Notes: a model not told the origin generated them from the letters alone. Shown: positions 47,531 through 56,526, counted from the stretch's first letter. The stretch is DNA of 64,000 bases from JADMJV01 sp964649085 (GCA_964649085.1 CAZYPN010000010.1:62001-126000); one strand, 5' to 3'. Numbers and translations are program-made.

Positions 47531-49198
47531 ATGTACAAGGAAATTTTGATTATGCGAGACAGCCGCGAGGGGCGTGCGGCGGTCGTTGAAGACGGTGCCC
47601 TCACCGAAATCCTCATCGCCCGCGAGGAACGACAGGTAGGAAGCATTTACAAAGCCCGAGTGGCCAACGTGCTGCCCGGCATGAACGCGGCCTTCGTCGA
47701 TATTGGATCGGATCGCAACGCCTTCCTGTGCGCCGACGATGCCGCTGCTCACCTGGGTGAAGAGGCTTCGGAACGCCTGGGCAAGTTGAACATTCGCGAT
47801 ATTCTCAAGGTCAACGACGAGACTCTGGTTCAGGTCGTCAAGGAGGCGGTGGGCACCAAAGGGGCTCGGGTCACCACCTTTGTCACCCTTCCCGGGCGTA
47901 ATCTGGTGCTGATTCCCAATGCCAACTACATCGGAGTATCGCGCCGGGTAGACGGCGAAGCGGAACGGGTGCGACTGCGAGCGTTGGCCGAAAAGTTGCG
48001 CCCCGAAGGTGCCGGCCTGATCGTGCGCACGGCCGCCTCGAGCCGCTCCCAGGAGGAACTGCAGAAGGAGGTCGACTTCCTTCAGGGACAGTGGGAAAAG
48101 ATCCAAAAAGTATCCCGCAAGCGGCGAGCTCCGGCGATTATTCACCAGGAGCTGGCACTGGTCGACCAGGTGCTGCGCGATGTGCTCACCCCCGATTTTG
48201 ACCGCATGCTGATCGACGACGCCGAGGAGCACTCCAAGGTGGTCGAAATGCTCGAGAACACCTATCCAGGGCTGGTGTCCAAGGTTCACTTTTACAACGA
48301 CCGGCGCCCCTTGTTCGAGTTTCACGGCATCGACGCCGAAGTGGATAAGGCACTCAAAAGGAAGGTGTGGCTGGAATCGGGCGGCTACCTGATCATCGAC
48401 CATACCGAGGCGCTCTGGGTTGTGGACGTGAATACCGGCAAATATACCGGCAAAAACAGCCTGGCCGACACCATCCTGAAGACCAACCTGGAAGCCTGTG
48501 TCGAGATCGCTCGCCAGCTGCGGCTGCGCGATATGGGCGGTATCATCATCATCGATTTTATCGACATGGAATCCCATTCCGACCGTCGTCGAGTGCTGCA
48601 ACTGCTCAATGAAGAGCTGAGGAAAGACCGAACCCGAACCCACCTGGTGGGCATGACCGAACTGGGGCTGGTGCAGATCACGCGAAAGCGCGAGGGGAAA
48701 GACCTGGATATGGTGCTGCGCACCTCCTGCAGCCACTGCAACGGCGGGGGTCGGGTTTTTTCACCCACTTCGCTGGCCGTCAAAATTCACCGGGAAATCC
48801 TCAAAATGGCTCACGAGACTCGCTCAGAAGCCATTCTGGTGCGCCTGCATCCGCGGGCCGCTATGGCCCTGGTCGGCCCAGCCGGCGAGCTTTTCGACCG
48901 CCTGGAGACCGAGGCCGGCAAGCCGATCCTGGTGCAGGCTCGTCCGCTCTTTCACCCGGAGCACTATGAATTCAAAGGCGGACGTTTGCAGGAACTCAAA
49001 GACCGCCTGCGTCAGGTTCACAAGGGTCAGAAAGCCCGCGTTACGCTGGAAGAGAGTCTCGGGGGCGAGCATGCGCTGGCCACCGTCGACGGCAACATTA
49101 TCGAAGTGCTCAATGGGCACGAACGCGTGGGCCAGGAGGTGGAAATCCGCCTGATCGATATCGACAAGATCGTCAAGCGAGCGGAAATCTTTCGGTGA
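47531..49198 (+). CDS. rng: Ribonuclease G/E
   Basis: This 555-residue protein has the RNase E/G catalytic core without the long scaffold of E. coli RNase E. An S1 domain (about 35-110: YKARVANVLPGMNAAFVDIG) is followed by the DNase-like domain with the metal-binding Asp in WVVDVNTGKY and IIIIDFIDME, and the Zn-link (CSHCNG). It processes rRNA and decays mRNA. The last codon overlaps the next gene by 4 bases. Confidence 0.95.
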   Translation: MYKEILIMRDSREGRAAVVEDGALTEILIAREERQVGSIYKARVANVLPGMNAAFVDIGSDRNAFLCADDAAAHLGEEASERLGKLNIRDILKVNDETLVQVVKEAVGTKGARVTTFVTLPGRNLVLIPNANYIGVSRRVDGEAERVRLRALAEKLRPEGAGLIVRTAASSRSQEELQKEVDFLQGQWEKIQKVSRKRRAPAIIHQELALVDQVLRDVLTPDFDRMLIDDAEEHSKVVEMLENTYPGLVSKVHFYNDRRPLFEFHGIDAEVDKALKRKVWLESGGYLIIDHTEALWVVDVNTGKYTGKNSLADTILKTNLEACVEIARQLRLRDMGGIIIIDFIDMESHSDRRRVLQLLNEELRKDRTRTHLVGMTELGLVQITRKREGKDLDMVLRTSCSHCNGGGRVFSPTSLAVKIHREILKMAHETRSEAILVRLHPRAAMALVGPAGELFDRLETEAGKPILVQARPLFHPEHYEFKGGRLQELKDRLRQVHKGQKARVTLEESLGGEHALATVDGNIIEVLNGHERVGQEVEIRLIDIDKIVKRAEIFR

Positions 49199-50094
49199 AC
49201 CCGCAGCTCCGATTTTGGGGAGTTCGTGGTTCCTTCCCGGCCTCTCTCCCTGCTTGTCGGAGCCTGGGGGGAAACACCTCCTGTGTTCAATTGGAGTGGC
49301 AGGGGCAACAGCTCATTCTCGACGCCGGTACGGGCATTCGACGGCTGGGGCAGGCCTATCTAGAAAGCCCCCCAAAAGGACCGCTTCACCTGCTGATCAG
49401 CCACCCCCACTGGGACCACATCCAGGGCTTTCCTTTTTTCGCACCGGCTCATCGCCGCGAGTTCGAACTGCACATTCATTCCTTAAAGCGCCCGGTTTCC
49501 ATGCGTCGCCTGCTGGCCGATCAGCAGCAGGCAACGTTTTTTTCCACTTCGCTTGAGGAGCTCGAGGGCAGGCTCAGCTTTCACGACCACCCCGAAGGCG
49601 ATTTGCTGCAAATCGGACCCTTCGAAGTGCAACTCTACCAGGTCAACCATCCCGGTATCTGCACGGGTTTTCGCATCCGCATGGGAGACTGCGTGCTGGC
49701 CTACCTTTCGGATGTGGCCCCTGTAAGTGAACACCTGCTGGCCGACCATCTGCCCGACCATGTCTCTTTGGCCAGCGCCGGTCAACTGCTTTGGGAAAAT
49801 CAACTACACCTAATGCAGGACGCCGACTTTGTCATCTACGACACCTTCTTCACTCCCGAACAATATGAGCAACGCAGTCATTGGGGCCATTCTACTCCGG
49901 AACAGGGCATAGCGGCGTGCCGGGCTGCCAGAGCTCACTCGATGTTCTTTTTCCACCACAACGCCGAACTCAGCGATGATTTTCAGGTGCAGCGCCTGCA
50001 GAGTCTGCAGCTCCAGCATGACCTTCCGATGGCATTGGCCCGCGAAGGCGATGCCTATCCTCTGAAAGCCGGAGGCCTGGTCCCTTGCGCCTGA
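49195..50094 (+). CDS. Metallo-beta-lactamase-fold hydrolase, tandem copy 1
   Basis: This 299-residue protein (GTG start overlapping rng, GTGA) has the family opening LRFWGVRGSFP, GGNTSCV, ILDAGTGIR and the metal motif HPHWDH, with further ligands in NHP (about 150) and LSDV (about 170). Such proteins are phosphodiesterase-like; the exact substrate is unknown. Its arrangement with the second copy suggests gene duplication. Confidence 0.85.
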   Translation: MNPQLRFWGVRGSFPASLPACRSLGGNTSCVQLEWQGQQLILDAGTGIRRLGQAYLESPPKGPLHLLISHPHWDHIQGFPFFAPAHRREFELHIHSLKRPVSMRRLLADQQQATFFSTSLEELEGRLSFHDHPEGDLLQIGPFEVQLYQVNHPGICTGFRIRMGDCVLAYLSDVAPVSEHLLADHLPDHVSLASAGQLLWENQLHLMQDADFVIYDTFFTPEQYEQRSHWGHSTPEQGIAACRAARAHSMFFFHHNAELSDDFQVQRLQSLQLQHDLPMALAREGDAYPLKAGGLVPCA

Positions 50095-50933
50095 AATTCT
50101 GGGGCGTGCGCGGCTCGGTGGCTGCGCCCGAGGCCAACTACCAGCGATTTGGTGGCAATACCCCCTGCGTCGAACTGCGCCTCGATGCTCACCGCAGCCT
50201 GCTCTTGGACGCCGGTCTGGGGCTGCGCTGGCAAGCCCTCGAGATGCTTTCCCGCCAGGGGGTGGGCAATGAGCTGGAGATTTTGTTGAGCCACTGCCAC
50301 TGGGACCATATCCAGGGGATTCCCTTCAGTCCCATGATGTACATCCCGGGAAATCGCATTCTGATCCGCGGTGTGGGTCAGCCCCCGCACAGCCTGCTCG
50401 ACAACCTGGTGGAGCAGCTTCGGCCGGAATTTTGTCCCGTGCCCAATTTCCTCACCCAAAGGGTCGGTGCCGACATCGAGGTTCGCCAGTTCGGACCTGA
50501 ACCGACCACCGATTCAAACGGACTGACCATTTATCACGCTCACCTGCCGCGCTGCCGGTCTCCCCACCCCGTGGTGGGCTATCGCATTGAGTTCAAGGGC
50601 TTAACCCTGGCCTATCTGACCGATGTGGAGTATGCCGGTTCGCCGGCAGAGTGCAGCGAGGCACTCCAACTGGCTCGAGGGGCCGACGTGCTGATCCACG
50701 ACGCCCAGCTGCTCCCCGAAGAGCGCGGAAGGCCCTCGGCCGCTGGACACTCGAGTTATCTGGAGGCGCTTGAACTGGCACATTTGGCCGGAGTCCGCCG
50801 ACTGTTCGGATTTCATCACGACCCCACCCGCAATGACGAGCAACTGGAACACCTGGAACAGTTGCTGAAGCAGCAGAGCAGCTGTCCGGCTGAACTGGCC
50901 CGGGAGGGCATGGAGATGGACCTTACCAGCTGA
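50085..50933 (+). CDS. Metallo-beta-lactamase-fold hydrolase, tandem copy 2
   Basis: This 282-residue paralogue starts with TTG and overlaps the previous gene by 10 bases. It has LKFWGVRGSVAAP, FGGNTPCVEL, LLDAGLGL and HCHWDH, then LTDVEY and AGHSSY...FHHDP. It keeps the metal ligands and is clearly homologous to copy 1, though the middle loops differ. It ends 11 bases into the convergent FHA gene. Confidence 0.85.
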   Translation: MRLKFWGVRGSVAAPEANYQRFGGNTPCVELRLDAHRSLLLDAGLGLRWQALEMLSRQGVGNELEILLSHCHWDHIQGIPFSPMMYIPGNRILIRGVGQPPHSLLDNLVEQLRPEFCPVPNFLTQRVGADIEVRQFGPEPTTDSNGLTIYHAHLPRCRSPHPVVGYRIEFKGLTLAYLTDVEYAGSPAECSEALQLARGADVLIHDAQLLPEERGRPSAAGHSSYLEALELAHLAGVRRLFGFHHDPTRNDEQLEHLEQLLKQQSSCPAELAREGMEMDLTS

Positions 50934-51207
50934 CTTCCAGCCAGGTTCGACCCACTCGGAAGAGCTGCCCATTACGAAGTTCCGCCCTGCCCTGCAGGCG
51001 CTGGTCGTCAAGAAAAGTGCCGTTGGTGGAATTGAGGTCTTCGATAAAGAGCCTGGGGGTCTGCACTTCTATCGCAGCGTGACGACGAGAAATGAAGCGA
51101 TCGACCGGAATGCGCAACTTGCCCTCGCGCCCCAGATCCACGTTGTGGTTGAATTGGAAGACGTGCCCATCCATCGGACCGCTGACAACCTCGAGCTTGA
51201 TACGCAT
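50923..51207 (-). CDS. FHA-domain protein
   Basis: This 94-residue protein consists of one forkhead-associated domain with the phosphothreonine-binding residues in LGREGKLRIPVDRFISRRHA and LNSTNGTFLD. FHA domains bind phosphothreonine peptides. It lies 2 bp downstream of the Clp ATPase gene, with its own GGAGG. A functional link with the ATPase is likely, for example phospho-dependent recruitment. Confidence 0.92.
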   Translation of the reverse strand: MRIKLEVVSGPMDGHVFQFNHNVDLGREGKLRIPVDRFISRRHAAIEVQTPRLFIEDLNSTNGTFLDDQRLQGRAELRNGQLFRVGRTWLEVSW

Positions 51208-51209
51208 GC

Positions 51210-53879
51210 TTAATCATCCTCCGGTCGACGGAAGTCACGCCAACGGTCGTCTTCTCGACCATCTGGCTTGGGCGGGAGCGGAGGCATGGGTCCGCTTTCC
51301 CCCAGTGGCAAAAAGCTCCGATCGCCGCTCAGGGTGCGGTCGCTGCCGCGCGTCGGCGCAGAGGGAGGCGCAGAAGGCGCCGCCGTGGGCCTTTTCGGCA
51401 GCGGAATGTTGGGCAGCCCCGTAACTCCGCCAACGGTGGTCGGCGCGTCGCTCACCTCCGGTCGGGCCGGCGGTGCTGGCTCGTCCTCAAGGGGCAGAGC
51501 CAGAGCCGGTCGCTCGCGCGGCGAAGGGGGGGCCGCCAATGCCGCAGGGGGCGGGGGCGGCGGCGTCCCGGCGCGCAACTGGCGAAAGACGATTTTGCCC
51601 CCGGCGGCTTCAACCGACAGCAACGTTCCAGCCGAGGTGCGGTTGCGCAGCATTTCCTCGGCCAGGGGTCGGCTGACGTACGTGTGAATGGCTCGCTGCA
51701 GCGGCCGGGCACCGAACTGGGGCTGGTAGCCGACCTCTAACAAGAATTCGATAGCACTGCGATCGAACTCGAGGCCGACCTCTTTATCCCGCAGCGTATC
51801 CACCAGCTTGTTGAGCTGGATGCGCACGATACCTTCCAAATCTTTGGCCTCGAGCGAACGGAAGGAGACGATCTCGTCGATACGGTTGAGGAACTCAGGC
51901 CGAAAATGTTCTCGCAAGGCTTTCTGATACAGCGGAGGCAGGGCATCGAGCTGACCGGCGCTGCCCTGATTGATGACCTGGCCACTGGCAATCACCTCGC
52001 GTGCTCCCAGGTTTGAAGTCAACACGATGATCGTGTTGGCAAAATTCACGGTGCGTCCCTTGGAATCGGTCAGGCGGCCATCGTCGAAAACCTGCAGGAA
52101 GATGTCGAAAATTTCTGGATGGGCCTTCTCGACCTCGTCGAGCAAGACCACCGAATAGGGCTTGGTTCGAACCGCTCCGGTGAGCTGACCCTCTTCCTCG
52201 TGGCCCACATAGCCAGGGGGCGAACCGATCAGGCGCGACAGCGAGTGCTTGTCGTGGAACTCGGACATGTCCAGACGCACCATTTCTTTGTCGGAACCGA
52301 AAAGAAACTCGGCCAGGGCCTTGGCCAGCTCGGTTTTCCCAACGCCGCTCGGACCGAGGAAAAGAAAGACCCCACCGGGCCGATTGGGCGAGGTCAGGCC
52401 GACGCGCACCACTCGAATCGTTTGAGCGACCGCCTCCACGGCGTGGTCCTGGCCTACCACCCGCTGTCGCAGGTAGGACTCCATTTCGAGCAGTCGGGTG
52501 GTTTCTTCCTGAGTCATTCGCTGCACAGGAATACCGGTCCAATCGGCAACCACCTCGGCGATCACGTCGGCATCGACCTCGAATGCGGCCCTCTCACCCA
52601 CGGTGAACACGCCCGAGCGGGTTTTGACGCGGGCAGCTGCTTCATCGATGAGGTCGATGGCCTTGTCGGGCAGATTGCGATCGGGCAAAAACCGAACCGA
52701 AAGTTTCACCGCCGTCAACAGGGCCGGATCGGTAAACTTGACTCCGTGGTGGGTTTCATAGCGCCCGCGCAATCCCTTAAGGATTTCCAGAGCGTCGGCT
52801 TCCGAGGGCTCTCCCACCAGGACGGGCTGAAAGCGACGCTCGAGAGCAGGGTCGGCCTCGATGTATTTGCGATATTCGTCGGTGGTGGTGGCGCCCAACA
52901 CGGGAAAATCGCCTCGTGCCAGAGCCGGCTTGAGAATGTTACTGGCATCCATGCCTCCCCGCGAGTCACCAGCCCCGACCAGTTGATGAATTTCATCGAT
53001 GAAAAGCACGATACGGGGGTCGGCCATGGCTTCCTGGACGACTCCCTCGAGGCGCTCCTCAAATTCGCCGCGATGCTTGGCGCCGGCTACCATGGACGAG
53101 AGGCTGAGGTCGAGCACGCGCCGGTCCTTGAGCAAATCAGGCACGCTGCCCTCGGCGATGCGCAGCGCCAGGCCAAAGACCACCGCCGTTTTGCCCACCC
53201 CGGGCTCGCCGATCAGCACGGGATTGGACTTGGTTTTACGGGTGAGGATCTGGAGAACGCGACGAACCTCATCGTTGCGACCGATGACCGGATCGACCTT
53301 GCCCTGGCGGGCTAACTCGACCAGGTCGCGGGCATACTTGCTGAGGAATTTTTCTTTGCCGCCGCTCTTGCCTGGAGCGGCCGACGCTTCACCAGAACGG
53401 TCTTCGCCACGAGCGCCCGCCTCAGCCGAGGCGGGAATCGCGGCAGCGCTGGCACCGCCCAGCAATTCTGTTCTGCAGGCCTTGAGATCGTTACCTTTGG
53501 CTGTCAAGATACGCGCTGCGACACCACCGGCTTCGAGCAATATCGCCGACAGAATGTGCTTGGGCTCGACTCGCACGGACTTCTGGTTTTCGGCTTCTTC
53601 CTGGCACAGCTTGGTGATCACCCGGCGCAGGCGAGGCGACTCGATCATGCCCTCCCAGATCGGGACTTCATCCCCTTCGGGCACCCAGCGCAAGATTTCT
53701 TCTTCCAGGGCCGGCAGCTGAAATCCGCGGCGCGATAACCAGCGTGAGCAATCTCCGTCGACCTGACAACAAGCATAAAAGAAGTGCTCGGTGCTGAGGT
53801 AGTGGTGCTTCCAGCGCCGCGACAGGTCGGCGGCCAGGGTCTTTACCTCTTCGCTACTTTTGCTCCAGTGCAGTGCCAC
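51210..53879 (-). CDS. ClpABC-family AAA+ unfoldase with Pro-rich tail
   Basis: This 889-residue ATPase has a Clp N-domain (about 1-145), a first AAA module with Walker A GEPGVGKT and Walker B VLFIDEIHQL, and a second with GPSGVGKTELAKAL and VVLLDEVEKAHP. The coiled-coil middle domain of ClpB and ClpC is absent: DKAIDLIDEAAARVKTR runs quickly to VADWTGIPVQRM. In the second module the ClpP-docking IGF/LGF-type loop is not found. The last ~140 residues are Pro/Ala/Arg-rich. It is probably a disaggregase or remodelling enzyme. GTG start with AGGAG. Confidence 0.9.
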   Translation of the reverse strand: MALHWSKSSEEVKTLAADLSRRWKHHYLSTEHFFYACCQVDGDCSRWLSRRGFQLPALEEEILRWVPEGDEVPIWEGMIESPRLRRVITKLCQEEAENQKSVRVEPKHILSAILLEAGGVAARILTAKGNDLKACRTELLGGASAAAIPASAEAGARGEDRSGEASAAPGKSGGKEKFLSKYARDLVELARQGKVDPVIGRNDEVRRVLQILTRKTKSNPVLIGEPGVGKTAVVFGLALRIAEGSVPDLLKDRRVLDLSLSSMVAGAKHRGEFEERLEGVVQEAMADPRIVLFIDEIHQLVGAGDSRGGMDASNILKPALARGDFPVLGATTTDEYRKYIEADPALERRFQPVLVGEPSEADALEILKGLRGRYETHHGVKFTDPALLTAVKLSVRFLPDRNLPDKAIDLIDEAAARVKTRSGVFTVGERAAFEVDADVIAEVVADWTGIPVQRMTQEETTRLLEMESYLRQRVVGQDHAVEAVAQTIRVVRVGLTSPNRPGGVFLFLGPSGVGKTELAKALAEFLFGSDKEMVRLDMSEFHDKHSLSRLIGSPPGYVGHEEEGQLTGAVRTKPYSVVLLDEVEKAHPEIFDIFLQVFDDGRLTDSKGRTVNFANTIIVLTSNLGAREVIASGQVINQGSAGQLDALPPLYQKALREHFRPEFLNRIDEIVSFRSLEAKDLEGIVRIQLNKLVDTLRDKEVGLEFDRSAIEFLLEVGYQPQFGARPLQRAIHTYVSRPLAEEMLRNRTSAGTLLSVEAAGGKIVFRQLRAGTPPPPPPAALAAPPSPRERPALALPLEDEPAPPARPEVSDAPTTVGGVTGLPNIPLPKRPTAAPSAPPSAPTRGSDRTLSGDRSFLPLGESGPMPPLPPKPDGREDDRWRDFRRPEDD

Positions 53880-53881
53880 CG

Positions 53882-55312
53882 CTAACTCCTCAGGCCCTTG
53901 GCATCACCGGTAAGGGTAAGGCGGGCCACACATTCGACATGATAAGTTTGGGGGAACATGTCCAAAGGTTGAATTTCCTGAGTCTGATATCCCAGCCCGC
54001 CCAAGATTTGAAGGTCCCGGGCCAGTGAAGCAGGATTGCAGGATACATATACCACCCTGGGGATGCGCATTCGCCCCAGAACCTGGAGAACCTCGGTGTC
54101 GCAACCTTTGCGTGGCGGATCGAGCAGGGCCAACTGAAAGCGCTGTCCCTGGCGGTAGAGCTGAGGCAACACTTTCTCTGAAGCCCCGGCGATGAAGTCG
54201 GTGTTCTTCAGTTCGTTGAGGTCGCTATTGACCACCGCATCCTCGATGGCTTCTTGCGAGATGTCCACTCCCAACACCCTTTTGGCCCGCTTGGCCATGT
54301 GCAGGCTCAAAGAGCCCACGCCGCAGTAGAGATCGACGGCGGTATCCTTGGACCGCAGGTCGCAGTAGTGCTCCAGGATGTCATAGAGTTGAAGAAGACC
54401 GCGCGTATTCACCTGAAAGAAACTGGTCGGTGAAATCTGAAACTTCAATCCCGAGACCTCTTCAACCAGATGATCTTTGCCCCAGAGTAACTGGGTGCGC
54501 GTGCCCAAAATCACGTTGGTCTGGTGGGGATTCAAGTTCATCAACACGCCGCGCAACTGGGGCACTCGTCGGCGAACATGATTGAGAAACTCCTGAACCT
54601 GAGGAAGGCGAGGCTGAGCAGCGACCACCACCAGCAGAACTTCACGGGTGCTGTAACTGGCCCGGGTGACCAGATAGCGAACCAGGCCCGAACCGTCCTT
54701 CTCATTGTAGACCGGCCACTGTAGCCTCTCCATCGCCTCTCGCGCCGCCTGCAGCACACGGTTATTGAGCGAATCCTGGATCAGGCACTCATCGACCTTG
54801 ACCACCCGATGCGTGCCCTGGGCATAGAGCCCGATGAAGTGGCGAAAGCGTTCTTTTCCCTGCCCCACCTTGGTTCCCGGCGGCAAGTAGGGCTTGACCG
54901 ACACGACCGACTGGACTTTATTGCGATAGTGCCAGGGGTCTTCCAAACGGCGACAGGGATGAACCTTCACCGGCCCCAGCCCGGTGAGATGTTCCAGGGA
55001 ATCTTTGACGATTTTGGTTTTGTAGAAGAGCTGAGCATCATAGTCGATGTGCTGCAACTGGCAACCACCGCACTGGTGATACACCGGACAGGGCGGCGCG
55101 ATGCGTCGAATAGAAGGCTTGATGATGCGGTTGATGCGAGCCCGCCCATAGTTCTTGCGCAGCTCCACGACCTCGACTTCAAGCTCGTCACCGGGTGCAC
55201 CCTGAGGCACGAAGAGAACAAAATTGTCGACTCTCCCGACCGCTTCTCCCCCGGTCGTAACGTCCTCGACCTTGAGGGTGGTGCGGGAACCAATCTTAAG
55301 GGGTTCTCCCAT
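53882..55312 (-). CDS. rlmD: 23S rRNA (uracil-5-)-methyltransferase, RlmD/RumA type
   Basis: This 476-residue TrmA-family enzyme has an N-terminal TRAM domain (about 8-65), the iron-sulfur cysteines C75, C81 and C84 (fourth near 173), the SAM-binding motif DLYCGVGSLSLHMA, DPPRKGC and the catalytic Cys in YVSCNPASLARD. It makes 5-methyluridine in 23S rRNA or a tRNA. It precedes the Clp gene by 2 bp on the same strand. Confidence 0.92.
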   Translation of the reverse strand: MGEPLKIGSRTTLKVEDVTTGGEAVGRVDNFVLFVPQGAPGDELEVEVVELRKNYGRARINRIIKPSIRRIAPPCPVYHQCGGCQLQHIDYDAQLFYKTKIVKDSLEHLTGLGPVKVHPCRRLEDPWHYRNKVQSVVSVKPYLPPGTKVGQGKERFRHFIGLYAQGTHRVVKVDECLIQDSLNNRVLQAAREAMERLQWPVYNEKDGSGLVRYLVTRASYSTREVLLVVVAAQPRLPQVQEFLNHVRRRVPQLRGVLMNLNPHQTNVILGTRTQLLWGKDHLVEEVSGLKFQISPTSFFQVNTRGLLQLYDILEHYCDLRSKDTAVDLYCGVGSLSLHMAKRAKRVLGVDISQEAIEDAVVNSDLNELKNTDFIAGASEKVLPQLYRQGQRFQLALLDPPRKGCDTEVLQVLGRMRIPRVVYVSCNPASLARDLQILGGLGYQTQEIQPLDMFPQTYHVECVARLTLTGDAKGLRS

Positions 55313-55412
55313 CAGGCCGCCATCGATTCGAATTGATGGGAGGTGCGTTCTCGCGGGGCTTCACAGTTCCTGTCGAGAGGGGCTCGGGGCCTTGGGCCCC
55401 GAAGGACTGTGG

Positions 55413-55613
55413 ATGAGCCTTCATCTGTCCCTGCAATCCTCCCACGACGCACTGCGCGAGTGCCTGAGCAGCCTGCGCGAGGCCCAGCGCGAGAGCGAAG
55501 CCATTGAAGACGAAGGTCGTTCCTGCGTGGCTCCCAGTGGTGAACTGGAGCGATTGGTTTCGCAATGCCAGGCCATGCTGCGCAAACTTGACCAGTGGCA
55601 GATGCGATTGTAA
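55413..55613 (+). CDS. Possible small coiled-coil protein
   Basis: This 66-residue frame starts at an ATG with AAGGA 6 bases upstream, and ends 12 bases before the tat gene. The product is a charged helix (LRECLSSLREAQRESEAIED...LERLVSQCQAMLRKLDQ) without known family. It could be a short upstream gene of the tat unit, or a chance frame; the predicted amphipathic helix favours the former. Confidence 0.4.
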   Translation: MSLHLSLQSSHDALRECLSSLREAQRESEAIEDEGRSCVAPSGELERLVSQCQAMLRKLDQWQMRL

Positions 55614-55625
55614 GGTAGCTCAGAC

Positions 55626-55961
55626 ATGTTCTTCAATCTGGGCGGACAGGAGTTCTTTTTGCTCGGCCTGGTGGCGCTGTTACTCTTTGGCCCGCGTCGC
55701 CTTCCTGAACTGGCACGCGCCTTTGGAGAGGCGGTGGCCAATTTCCGTGAAGCCAGTCGCCAGGTCAGTCATGAGTTTCGCCGCCAGCTGGAGGAAGAAA
55801 CCTCGCCACCGGCTCCGCCGCCCCCGAGCATTCCCGCCGAAGTGTTGATGCCACCTGCCGCACGACCGATGACGACAGACGGAGCCGATGAGGAAGAAAC
55901 TGCAGGTGAAGCTCTGCCCGACGAACAGGACGAGCGCCCCCCCGCCCTCGACGTGGCCTGA
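55626..55961 (+). CDS. Twin-arginine translocase TatA/TatB subunit
   Basis: This 111-residue protein has a short N-terminal transmembrane helix, the conserved hinge FGPRRLPELAR and an amphipathic helix (AFGEAVANFREASRQVSHEF), then an acidic, Pro-rich disordered tail. The Glu at position 9 (GGQEFF) is more TatB-like, the small size more TatA-like. It moves folded proteins across the membrane with TatC, which is not in the window. Confidence 0.9.
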   Translation: MFFNLGGQEFFLLGLVALLLFGPRRLPELARAFGEAVANFREASRQVSHEFRRQLEEETSPPAPPPPSIPAEVLMPPAARPMTTDGADEEETAGEALPDEQDERPPALDVA

Positions 55962-55962
55962 G

Positions 55963-56346
55963 TTAATCCAGCAAACCTTCCAGGATCTTCAGCACATCCT
56001 TGGGTTCAGGACGCTCCAGCACAACAATGGATGAATGTTGTACAACCAGGTAGGGGCGACCCCTGAACTGAACCTCAATCGCCTCTTTGCGCAGAAAAAA
56101 AGCCAGATCGCCAGCCTGGGCCTGAAGGGGAAGAAAACGCACGGCATCGTGGGGCTTGCGCCAGGGCTCATCGGAATATTCAGGGTTGGCCATCAGGTAA
56201 CCCGGCCCCACCTTCACCACGCGCCCCCTGCGAACCCTATCTTTCTCGACCACCGATGCCGGCAAGACGATGCCAGACTGGGTCAACTGTTCATCGTCCT
56301 CGGGTTCAATCAGGACGCGGTCTCCCACTAAAATCAATTCACTCAC
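55963..56346 (-). CDS. Solitary GroES-like co-chaperonin with an insertion
   Basis: The GTG at 56346 gives 127 residues; the longer frame is not supported. The Cpn10 fold is seen in ILVGDRVLIEPEDDEQLTQSGIVLP, RRGRVVKVGPGYL and YLVVQHSSIVVL. An insertion of about 25 residues (EYSDEPWRKPHDAVRFLP region) is not typical of GroES, and no groEL adjoins. It may be a divergent GroES paralogue acting on a special chaperonin. Confidence 0.82.
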   Translation of the reverse strand: MSELILVGDRVLIEPEDDEQLTQSGIVLPASVVEKDRVRRGRVVKVGPGYLMANPEYSDEPWRKPHDAVRFLPLQAQAGDLAFFLRKEAIEVQFRGRPYLVVQHSSIVVLERPEPKDVLKILEGLLD

Positions 56347-56388
56347 CCGGGCAGCTTCTGAGAGAAAGCGCCAATCCCTGGAACCCTT

Positions 56389-56441
56389 TTGTATAATTTT
56401 TGTCAAACAACACACCAAAAACTTGACATCAACCTATACAA
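56389..56441. promoter_or_regulatory. 53-bp dyad between the groES-like gene and folE2
   Basis: TTGTATA (56389-56395), N5, TGTCAA (56401-56406), N16, TTGACA (56423-56428), N6, TATACAA (56435-56441) is a near-symmetrical dyad that overlaps both divergent promoters. It looks like a shared operator; FolE2 genes are often under zinc-responsive control in other bacteria. Confidence 0.5.
56390..56418 (-). promoter_or_regulatory. Putative promoter of the groES-like gene
   Basis: On the minus strand TTGGTG (56418-56413), a 17-bp spacer and TATACA (56395-56390) lie about 45 bp upstream of the GTG. The match is moderate. Confidence 0.4.
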
Positions 56442-56451
56442 ACCCTATACT
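56423..56451 (+). promoter_or_regulatory. folE2: Sigma-70 promoter of folE2
   Basis: TTGACA (56423-56428), a 17-bp spacer and TATACT (56446-56451) are almost perfect consensus. The transcript would have a leader of about 70 bases containing a GCCCC-tc-GGGGC hairpin. Confidence 0.75.
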
Positions 56452-56526
56452 TCGACTCACGCCCCTCGGGGCCATCATCCACAGTGCCGGACTCCCGCGA
56501 GGTTGCCGGCGCAGCCTAGGAGCATT

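Noticed and set aside
50923..53879. Clp ATPase plus FHA as part of a type VI secretion system (ClpV and Fha)
   Set aside because: No tss gene (sheath, VgrG, TssJKLM) is nearby; the ATPase neighbours are rlmD and metallohydrolases.
56452..56526. Possible folate-type riboswitch before folE2
   Set aside because: The 70-base leader has only a short GC hairpin and no conserved aptamer core that I can recognise.
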